A DNA stretch of 64,000 nt from Priapulus caudatus. Lineage: Eukaryota > Priapulida > Priapulimorpha > Priapulimorphida > Priapulidae. The notes beneath the pieces were generated by a model that did not search any database, was not told the DNA's origin, and was given only the letters and a program-made list of their open reading frames with translations. Positions 55,402 to 64,000 of the stretch are shown here, piece by piece. The stretch's first letter is position 1. Each line of letters starts with the position of its first letter. The stretch spans positions 15,578 through 79,577 of the forward strand of contig NW_014577405.1 in the NCBI RefSeq assembly GCF_000485595.1, read 5' to 3'. Both the position numbers and the translations under genes were made by a program.

Positions 55402-57060
55402 CATACTAATGCTCATAGGGTCTATGTCCCCCAGGGTACTGCCGGAACGTACCCTGGGTACGGTCCGGTATACCGGAACCTACCCTGGGTACGGTCCGGT
55501 ATACCGGAACCTACCCTGGTCACTATTTAATATGGTTAGGGTTAGGGTTAGGGTTAGGGAGTAGGCGTAGGCGACTCCCTAGACTCGTTAGTGGAGTAGG
55601 CGAGGTACGGTCCGGCATATTAGATAGTACCATGGTACCGTTCCGGTATGCCAGACCGTACCAGGGTACGTTCCGGCAAGTACCCGGGGGACAAGACCCT
55701 CTCAGCATACTAATATTTGGTAAATGTTGCTTCTAGGGTTGGCATGTATATCCGGCCGACCAAATGTGACCAGGCAGACTAGAACATAGATTGAGGATCT
55801 TGTTGCCTAACACACTTCCTAACTGGGATGAATAATGAAAATGAATGAAGGGAACCAGATTTGGGATCCAAAGAATTTGTGGCCTGGCCAGTTCATTAGA
55901 TAGGTAGTAGCATGGCCAGCTTGAGTCCACTAACAGTTCACTCCAAGTGCCGCAAGCGAACAGCGCTCAACCTGTCGCTCATTGTCTTCCGGGAATACGG
56001 AACCTACCCTGGTCACTATTAATATGGTTAGGGTTAGGGTAGGGTTAGGGAGTAGGCGTAGGCGATCCCTAGACTCGTTAGTGGAGTAGGCGAGGTACGG
56101 TCCGGCATATTAGATAGTACCATGGTACGTTCCGGTATGCCAGACCGTACCGGAGTACGTTCCGCAGCTAACCCCGGGGGGACATAGACCCTCTCAGCCA
56201 TACTAATATTTGGTAATGTGCTTCTAGGGTTGGGCATGTATACCGGCCGACAGAATGTGACCAGGCAGACTAGACTAGATGAGGATCTTGTTGCCTAACA
56301 CACTTCCAACTGGGATGAATAATGAAAATGAATGAAGGGACAGCATTTGGGATCAAAGAATTTTGTGCCTGGCCAAGTTCATTAGATAGGTAGTAGCATT
56401 GGCCAGCTTGAGTCACTAACAGTCATACAAGTGCCGCAGAGCGACAGCGCTCACCTGACGGCAGGTGTTCTGATGCTAAGCCTAAAAAAATTCCTATTAC
56501 TAATGCTCATAGGGTCTATGTCCCCCAGGGTACTGCCGAACGTACCCTGGGTACGCGTCCGGTATACCGGAACCTACCCTGGTCACTATTTAATATGGTT
56601 TAGGGTTAGGGTTAGGGTTAGGAGTAGGCTAGGCGACTCCCTTAGACTCGTTAGTGGAGTGTCGAGGTACGGTCCGGCATTAGATACGTACCATGGTACG
56701 TTCCGGTATGCCAGACCGTACCCAGGGTACGGTCCGGCAGTACCCGGGGCGCATAGACCCTCTCAAGCCATACTAATATATTTGGTAATGGTGCTTCTAG
56801 GGTGTGGCATGCTATACCGGCCGACAGAATGTGACCAGGCAGACTAGACTAGATGAGGATCTTTGTTGCCTAACACACTTCCTAACTGGGATGAATAATG
56901 AAAATGAATGAAGGGAACAGATTTGGGATCAAAGAATTTGTGCCTGGCCAAGTTCATTAGATAGGTAGTAGCATTGGCCAGCTTTGAGATCACTCAACAG
57001 TCATACAAGTGCCGCAGAGCGACAGCGCTCACCTGACGGCAGGTGTTCTGATGCTAAGGC
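55402..57060. repeat. Three noisy tandem copies of a roughly 0.55-kb segment with telomere-core TIR elements
   Basis: Each unit is a TIR element (55411-55706; partial, about 55993-56205; 56505-56768) plus a roughly 290-bp tail containing ATACTAATATTTGGTAATG, TGACCAGGCAGACTAGA and TTAGATAGGTAGTAGCA. The units differ mainly by scattered single-base insertions and deletions, not substitutions. Unit 3 joins cleanly to the element at 57058. Confidence 0.85.
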
Positions 57061-57591
57061 CTAAAAAAATAAATGATGTGTTTCGAGAACCGGTCTTGAA
57101 AAAATTAGTAGGGTAGGTAGGGATTTTTTTTTTTTTTTTTAATAAGCCGATCGATGTGTGCAATTTTTCGGACGTATTACTACCAGCGTTTCACTTACCA
57201 GTAGTATATACTGGACAACGTTGTTCCTATGACATTGTATACAGAATGTCAGTGCGTCCTGCGCTTGCATAAATCGAGTTTCAACCTGTACTGCAGTGAA
57301 CAGGCGACATCAACAATACCGCGATAAGAGATCGACGCTGTTCGAGCTGCGTAGACAACTGGGTTGTGATTGTTGGTCAAAATACGTCGATATACATTGC
57401 ATCTAACTGAAAATGTTTGCTTGTTTTTTGTTTTGTTTTTTATTGACATAATATCACATATTGACATATCAGATTTTTTTATTTTTTGATAAATTTATTT
57501 TTTTTTGGAAAATGGAAAAAAAAATAGGGTCGGCCCTATTTGCTAGGTAGGGTCGGGTCTCGGAAACACACTTTTTTTTTTTTAGGCCTAA
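57055..57591. mobile_element. TAA-flanked MITE, 531 bp
   Basis: The element (57058-57588) lies between TAA copies (57055-57057, 57589-57591). Ends GGCCTAAAAAAAT... TGTGTTTCGAGAACCGG / the complement GGGTCTCGGAAACACACTT ... AGGCC are inverted. No coding capacity. TAA suggests the Harbinger group. Confidence 0.65.
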
Positions 57592-58319
57592 ACTCGCTGG
57601 CAAACAAATAAAGAGCACCCTCCTCAACCGCGTTCGCGCTCAGGCATATATCTAGGATACTACTAATACAGATCTAAAATCTATGATAGCTTAGGGCTTT
57701 GCTATACCGGTAGTACAGTAATAAAGATACAGCTGTGTAACTTTAATGACTTCGCAATATTAACATGTTATCATGGATATGCGTCGAGCGCGAGCGTATG
57801 GTGGTGGTGGTGGGAGAGTGGGCGGAGGGGCGGGTGGAAGGGGCTCTAATAGCAAAAGCAGTTGCCGCGAGATGGCGCGTGCAAGTGTCATCAATAATCA
57901 AAGATGGCATCACCTTCGTGCGTGATAACCTCACTCCATTGAGTTGCTGAAATCCAAGTATATTCAGGCAGGCGAGAATTTCGCTCAGCTGTGAGTTAAC
58001 ACATCTGCATTGCAGGTTGCCAGACAATAAATTATGATTAGAATAGTGCCAGTTCACCCCCATGCATGCGTAATGGGCTGCCCCCATGATTTTGCCTACA
58101 CACGCGAGCATTCAGGTTCATTACAGTGTTGCTATTACAGGGTGCTACTCAGGGTGCTAATACAGACTGCTTTAGAAAAATAATATGATTTAAGGAGCGT
58201 AAACCTTGTTCAAACAAACATTTGCCTTTGCAATTGAACTGTGCAACTGTAGCCTCACATCCACAAGCAAAAGCAGTCAGTCCTTTGTTAACAGTCAACA
58301 AATCCATGTTTAACCCTCC
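57592..58319. other. Intergenic, no gene supported
   Basis: Overlapping frames at 57743-58111 (-) and 57765-57950 (+) show no known domain. Confidence 0.45.
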
Positions 58320-58875
58320 TCTTGAGGGTCAAAAGGTTATCCGACACTTACTCTCACATGTCAGCAGAAAGTACATTTCACGGTCCTTTCAATAAAGCCA
58401 TAAAATGCTAAGTCACCGCTGAACAAAAAAGTTTTTCAATCGCTCCGTCACACCATGTCCTCAGAAAATGTATAAGAATCTCCCTGTGCCCATTGACCTT
58501 TGACCTGTGACCTCCAATTTCAGCACAGTGATGGGCTTTTCCTACCATGATGCCTATACAAGACTATCACAAGCCTAGGTCGAGCCATTTAGATTTGTGC
58601 CGCAATTCTGCATTTCCTCCCTATACCTTAAGTTAAGGAGGGAATGTTCCCCCTTCTTTTACACCTCTTGACCTTTAACCTTTGACCCCCAGCTTCGACA
58701 TCCCAACTCGTTTTGACGATCCCCCCCAACGTCCCGAATAACGTGACCGTACATCGAGCGGATAAGATTTGTGCCCAACTATTGACGGACGCACGGCCGG
58801 ACGCACGCACGGACGGACGGACGATCATGCGATTCTACAAGCTGCATCTGACTATGTCAGATGAGCTAAAAAAGT
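58320..58875 (-). mobile_element. Dispersed repeat, GTCAGATGAGC family (inverted copy)
   Basis: The reverse complement begins TTTTTTAGCTCATCTGACAT at about 58872 and carries CGTCCGTCCGTCCGTGCGTG and GGTCAAAGGTTAAAGGTCAA. It matches 52237-52560 and the interior at 25914-26345. Confidence 0.75.
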
Positions 58876-59297
58876 GACAGAATTTTAATGATACAGATTA
58901 TGAATGATTGGTCAGTGATATTGAGGGGCTCATACATAGTAGAGGCACCTATGGTAATCTAGTTATTTAAAATGCCGTGATTTACGAAAATTTCCTACCA
59001 TTCTCTAAAAATATGAAAATGGTACCCATTGTTAATTAAAAAAACATTCAAGGCTGAGACAGGTCATTCCAAACTCACACATGTACACAACCTCTTCTAC
59101 GTAAACGATGAATAAAAACATGATATAAATTCAATTTAATAATATTGCAATGAATCACGAAGATTCACACATTAATTAACATACAATATGTACAAATTCC
59201 CTAATTCCCTTATATTTAATTCAGTCAAAGATTAGAACAAAGCAGATCTGCGCAACAACCTTATGAAACTAATTCAAATCGCTAATACTATTCTGGC
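58876..59297. other. Intergenic / ADISSP 3' side
   Basis: AT-rich. Would contain the 3' UTR of the - strand gene. No clear polyadenylation signal on the - strand was found. Confidence 0.4.
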
Positions 59298-60273
59298 TTA
59301 GAATCCTTGCCAGTCACTCATATCATCTTCATCCATTTCCACCCCAGTGCAATGAATTCCATCCTTCAATGAAGGTGTGCCTTTCCCCTTACCTGAGAGG
59401 TAAACAAGGTAAAACACAGTTTACTATCAACAGTGTAGCGCGGATACCCTTTGCCCATCTCCAAGGACTATAATAAGTTGTTGCTTCATTTAAGCCACAG
59501 AAGATACTTACCAAGCACTCTAGCCATGATGATAATTGTATAATGTCTTTTTTCATCCTCAGTAGATGTTAGTACTAAGGGTTCTTTCAACAGTTTCTCC
59601 TTGTGTGCCAACAAATCAATTATTAGGTCGTGACCCATGCCTAAAATCACAAGAAGTTCATATGCTATCAGGGTTAGCAGATCTATGCAAAATACCTATT
59701 AAAACTAAGCAAGTGCACAGAAAGTGTGAAAGCTGCCCGAGACCAACATTAAATGATTTCATATTACCAGTATGAGTATGGTAGTGATCTGCATGGCTTT
59801 CATAGCTTGACCTGGTTACAAGCAAGAAATTACTTAAGAAAAACCTAAACTGTGTTCTATTTCCCCCACCCAATGTCCTCTGTAGTACCTACCACTTTCT
59901 GCTGGTCGGATCTCCTCTAGTCTGATGTGAGCAGCTGGTTCTGCAATAACCTCTTCTCCCAACTGGTCAGGAATGCAAAACCTCACCTCATACCTGTGTT
60001 TGTACTGCAAGAAGCCCAGGTGAACTGAAACCTGAAACAGGCAGGTAAGTAACTACTAAGGAAAGCTATTACAAACATGTTACCATTAAAGCATCCATGC
60101 TTATGAGTGATATAATGACAGAAAGTTGAGGTTATAGTCATCCTACAACTGTGATACTCATAATAAAGCTTCATGTCATACCTTATCCACTGCCTCTGGT
60201 CTGACCACTATCTGTGAGTCGTGCCCCTCTTGCAGTTCTGGTTCCGTTACTGTGAAGTGAACGTGAGCAGATG
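59298..60273 (-). CDS. ADISSP: ADISSP (C20orf27/UPF0687) homologue, four visible exons
   Basis: Exons on the - strand, 5' to 3': 60273-60182, 60031-59893, 59640-59512, 59392-59298. All are bounded by GT-AG and phase-compatible. They read AHVHFTVTEPEL, then VSVHLGFLQYKHRYEVRF, then an acidic middle with LLAHKEKLLKEPLVL, then TIIIMARVLGKGKGTPSLKD and the C-terminus MDEDDMSDWQGF before TAA (59300-59298). Human C20orf27 has the same landmarks: SHVHF, VGFLKILHRYEI, SAHKEGVLKEE, ARVMDRHHGTP and SDWHGF. Human ADISSP is reported as an adipose-secreted signalling factor. The family is otherwise uncharacterised, is predicted to be all-beta, and has no classic signal peptide. About 150 of an expected 175 residues are visible. 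The first exon, with about 20-25 residues, was not found. Tail-to-tail with Attractin, 9.5 kb away. Confidence 0.85.
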
Positions 60274-62119
60274 CTGAAATGACAACGTCACAGTGACAAC
60301 TCTTGAAACTGATGCAATTTCTGCACCACCGGTGTAAAAACCTGCTATGCCTAAGTCGACTTGGTATTTAACGCAATTTAGATGACTTTGTTGCCTAGTA
60401 TAAGATATAATGGGTTTTGCTCCTTCTGACTGGCAATATAACAAGGATTGAAGGTAGGCTTTTCATTCTAGGTTTTTTCATTCACAGAAGGGTAGGCTTT
60501 TTTTTAAATCTTGGTTTCACACTAGTTTCCTAATATGAACAGGTTATGACAGCAGGGAATGAAATTAGCCAAAATGTGAACAGGCTAATCCAACATTTTA
60601 AACAGGCCCTTAGACAAATTGAACAGGTCCTTACAAGTTTGAACAGGCCCTTAATTTTGTTCAATTTATTCCATTACTAATAAAGGAATTTTATCTTTGT
60701 GTTTATTAGGCATACTCATAGTATTTCAATATTTCATTGCTATCAGTGGTCGGAGATCTAGTTGTTTGTCAGGAATTGCTGGAACATGATTTACTTCTGA
60801 GCACTAGCAGTCACCAAGTAAAAACTAGTCAGGAAATTTGTAAATATTGTTGATATAAAGGCAAGATAGGCAAATTTTGAATAGGCCAAGTGAACTGATT
60901 ATATGGGGGTTTGAAGCGGTGGCCGCCGGCAAAATAGCTATAATTTCGCGCACTGCGACAGTTCTAAATAAAGCGCTGCTTTTAATATAAATTTTAGTGC
61001 CACCTTTCCCCCACAAAGCTGTGTAAAATATATATAGAGAGTAATAGCAACCCTACTAGATCAATAAATTGTGTTCTAGGCACTTTTATATGATGACACT
61101 TTAGGTTCCAATTCTCTACCATATCAGTCATATGCAGCTACAGTGAGTGGTAACCTCATCATGATAACTCTATACATAATCCACAGGACTATAAAGAAGA
61201 CAGAGTTTGACATCAGTTAGATCAGTAGATCAACACACTGCAAACAACAGCACAGAAGGTTTCAATGTTACAATTTTTTAAAGATAATGGGAAAGAGTTC
61301 GAGGAAGGAACCACTGAAACAAAGACACCAAATGTGACTGGGTCCTATGAGCATGAGTCTGAGACATGGTGGAAACAGTGGTCAGAAGGAGATGACTGAG
61401 TACGATGAAACTAAGAAGATTTGATCTTGAAAGTAAGATAGGATAGTAAGATACTAATTTCAATGTGGCCGTGGTAAATATTGTAAAAGCTTGTGGGATT
61501 CGTACAACAAAAACGAGCACAAAGAGGGGGCCAGTCGAGATCGGCAAGAATATCTTCAGAACTGGACTTGTAGTTATTTTTGACCCATCAAGCAGCTTTG
61601 TGCTAAATGTGTTCTAATCTGTTGCAGTTCTGTATGGTACACAGGGCCTAGCCAGCACGGTATATTCAAGAGCATGGAGGATCATGGTTTTAAATGCCAG
61701 TAGCTAGGTTTCATTGTCAGCAAGAGAACGATTGTGGCATAGCATGCCTAAGGAGCGATTACCCTTCTCACAGATGTAATCAATGAGGGCGTTTCAGCGA
61801 AGGTTGCTACTAATGATAACAAACACGTGAATATTTGTACGTTGGAGTAAATGACAGGCACTCTTAAGGTAAGTAAGAGTAAACTAAAGATAAGGTGATT
61901 TATATGGGAAATGTATAAAATTTTGCATTTGTCAGAATTGAAGGTCGTGCCACAAGGCCATAGCTAGCGAAGGAGCGGGAGCAAGGGGGTCAGTTGCCCC
62001 CTCCCGAAGAAAATGGGATACAAACATGGTCAATGGCAGTCACCTCTCAGAACACAGCCATGCACGCGGCTTTGCCCCTCTAGGCAAAGGGGTTGCCTAA
62101 GCCCTGGCCAGGTCACACA
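60274..62119. other. Upstream of ADISSP; first exon expected here or beyond
   Basis: The missing first exon must end in phase 1 on the - strand. No candidate with a start codon and a good donor stood out. AACAGGCCCTTA-type short repeats occur at 60535-60665. A GGCGGATCC-free, G-rich patch lies near 61985. Confidence 0.35.
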
Positions 62120-63795
62120 GGCACTTGGAGCGTTTAAATAAAAAAAGAAGGCTAAATAGATACGAAATCTATTTACTATCATTTAAGTCTTAATGTTTCT
62201 ATACTCTCTTTCACTTATTATGGCGACATTTCCTGAAAATGCCGTCCAATGCTCATCTGCAACAATTTGAACAAATGCTGGCTTGCCGTGCACACTGACA
62301 CATAATATATAGCAGGTAGGAAGCGTATGTGGTAAATAAAATGGCTGCAAGAATATGCTATAATAGACTGGTACTCACTCCACCTCGATTACTCGATGGT
62401 TCGCTTCATCGAGTCTAAGCGAAAGGTGGGAGCGAGTAACAGTCTAAGGATATATAGGCGCGCACTGCATTTTGGAAACTACACGTGCTTTCCAACTCCC
62501 ATAGAGCCTCGTCAAAAGCCGCCAGTGGAGCGTTGCAAAAACGTTGCAGGTTGCGGCAAAAAAAATGAGGTCACGAAGAGCGCCGGTGGGTGTTTCCTGA
62601 TTCTGACAGCCATTTACAAAACTGCGCAATGGCAGCAAATTCAGAATTTCGTCCAGGCTTTGTGATTTCGCGTGACACAGCTCGGTTACGCACACAGACA
62701 ATATTTTTTTATAACAAGTGAACACTGTTCTGAAATAGAAACAAAGATGAAGTAGAATGGTGAATATTTGTGTTGTATTCGTGTGAAATCAGTGAGCGTC
62801 GAGCGAATTTTGGCAGCACGCTTTCCTACCTGCTATATATTTATGTGTCAGTGTGCAGCGGCAGCCATGGCAACAGCCAGCGTTTGTTTCAAATTGTTGA
62901 AGATGAGCATTTGACGCATTTGCAGAAATTGTCGACCAATAATAGGTGAAGCAGAGTATAGAAACATTAAAGCGCACAATGCGCATCCAACGGCTACTTT
63001 CTCCAGTACTAACAGAGCAAATACTTGGGCATGCATAATACACTACCTTATGACAAAAGAACTCTAGTTGCGCTGAGAGGGTCTATGTCCGCCTGGGGTA
63101 CTGCTGGAGCGTACCCTAGGTTACCGTCCGGTATACCAGAACGTACCCTGGAACTATCTAATATGCCAGACCGTACCTCGCCTACTCTACTAACGAGTCT
63201 AGAGAGTCGCCTACGCCTATCCCTAACCCTAACCTAACCCTAACCCTAACCCTAATCTACTACCCTAACCATATTAATAGTGACAGGGTACGTTCGGTAT
63301 ACGGACCATACCAAGGTACGTTCCGGCAGACCTGGGGGACATAGACACTATGAGCTCTAGTTGCTCCCATTTCACTGCGCGTTTGCTTAAAACCCACAAG
63401 AAAGAGTGAGAAAACTGGCATTCTGGCGCAAACGCCGACTTGTTTGCCAAACAATTTAGCCTTGAAGTGGTTAGGTGATGTCACGTTTTTATCTTTGCTA
63501 CACCGTACGCTGTACGCAGCAACCGCTGGACAGGTTGCTTGGGGAAACTGTCAACAACATCGAGATTTGAACAACATTGGAGGTATTTTCAAATACCTTT
63601 ATAAGACAATGCGGCAGTGAATGTGGAGAAACTGGGTTATTTTGTCATAAGGTAGTGTGATTATGCATGCCACGAAGTATTTGCTGTCTAGTACTGAGAA
63701 ATTAGGTTTGGATGCGCATTGTGCGGCTTAAGATTTGTAGTAATTAGATTTCGTATTTATTTAGCATTATATTTTATTGAAACGCTCCAAGTGCC
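62120..63795. repeat. Nested inverted repeats forming a three-stem structure
   Basis: Outer stem: 62120-62172 pairs with 63745-63795 (GGCACTTGGAGCGTTT / complement). First inner stem: 62195-62326 pairs with 62819-62966 (includes ATATAGCAGGTAGGAAGCG). Second inner stem: 62971-63060 pairs with 63640-63730 (includes TTTTGTCATAAGGTAGTGT). A telomere-core TIR element sits in the second loop. The stems are imperfect, at roughly 80-90% by eye. Confidence 0.7.
63063..63364. mobile_element. Telomere-core TIR element, rightmost copy
   Basis: The element (63072-63355) lies between TCTAGTTGC copies (63063-63071, 63356-63364). Ends GCTGAGAGGGTCTATGTCC / complement ending ATGAGC. A CCCTAACC array lies at about 63221-63272. 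Same family as 12730-13000, with an independent 9-bp target duplication. Confidence 0.85.
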
Positions 63796-64000
63796 TTGGC
63801 CCAGTAATGGCCCATATTTCAACACAGGTAATTAAGGATACGCCGCAGGGCTATCTTGGTCATCCTTACTGTGAAACGTATGGTGGCCAAGTCTAGTTTA
63901 GGATATGATCACTCCATTTAGCAATATGCGAAACACATTTGGGAGGCTAGTCTAGAAGCATCTGACGCCATTGTGTATTGTATTATAGACATGAAGTTGT

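Noticed and set aside
62396-62725. Overlapping 89- and 93-codon ORFs as ADISSP exon 1
   Set aside because: No sequence resembling the ADISSP N-terminus and no donor of the needed phase.

Overview
This is animal (metazoan) genomic DNA, most likely from a marine invertebrate. It is AT-rich and intron-rich, with GT-AG splice sites, TTAGGG-type repeats inside transposons and a dense load of DNA transposons. I cannot name the species. Only two genes are intact enough to call with confidence.

The main gene is an Attractin (ATRN/ATRNL1-type) orthologue on the + strand. I assembled it by hand from 27 phase-compatible exons between 16696 and 49820. Together they give a 3777-nt ORF of 1258 codons plus stop: signal peptide, EGF, CUB, EGF, kelch propeller, PSI repeats, two laminin-EGF modules, a transmembrane helix, and a cytoplasmic tail with the Attractin MASRPF motif. 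Two points stand out. The C-type lectin domain of vertebrate Attractin is missing. The exon that encodes the start of the transmembrane helix has a tandem, phase-matched second copy (44773-44834), which looks like a mutually exclusive alternative exon.

The second gene, on the - strand at 59298-60273, is the ADISSP (C20orf27/UPF0687) homologue. Four exons are visible and the short first exon is not identified. ATRN and C20orf27 are also neighbours at human 20p13, so the pair may be ancient conserved linkage.

Region by region: 1-16.6 kb is intergenic. It holds (GA)n and (CA)n tracts, transposase and LINE fragments, a 750-bp palindrome, and a GC-rich microcephalin-like BRCT fragment between long inverted repeats. 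16.7-49.8 kb is the Attractin gene; its introns hold transposons, a 24-bp minisatellite and a rearranged Ty3/gypsy element near an assembly gap at 44341-44350. 49.8-59.2 kb is intergenic, with TAA-flanked (Harbinger-like), TA-flanked, TTAA-flanked and hAT elements, plus a noisy triplicated segment at 55.4-57.06 kb. 59.3-64 kb holds ADISSP and a three-stem inverted-repeat structure.

The most novel material is mobile. (1) Four 38-62 bp, near-perfectly palindromic micro-elements start with CA(G/A)(G/A)AGTA, and each sits between perfect 7-bp direct repeats. (2) Several foldback elements carry TTAGGG-like cores and 9-bp target duplications. (3) A gypsy element has three consecutive segments that each appear inverted in place.
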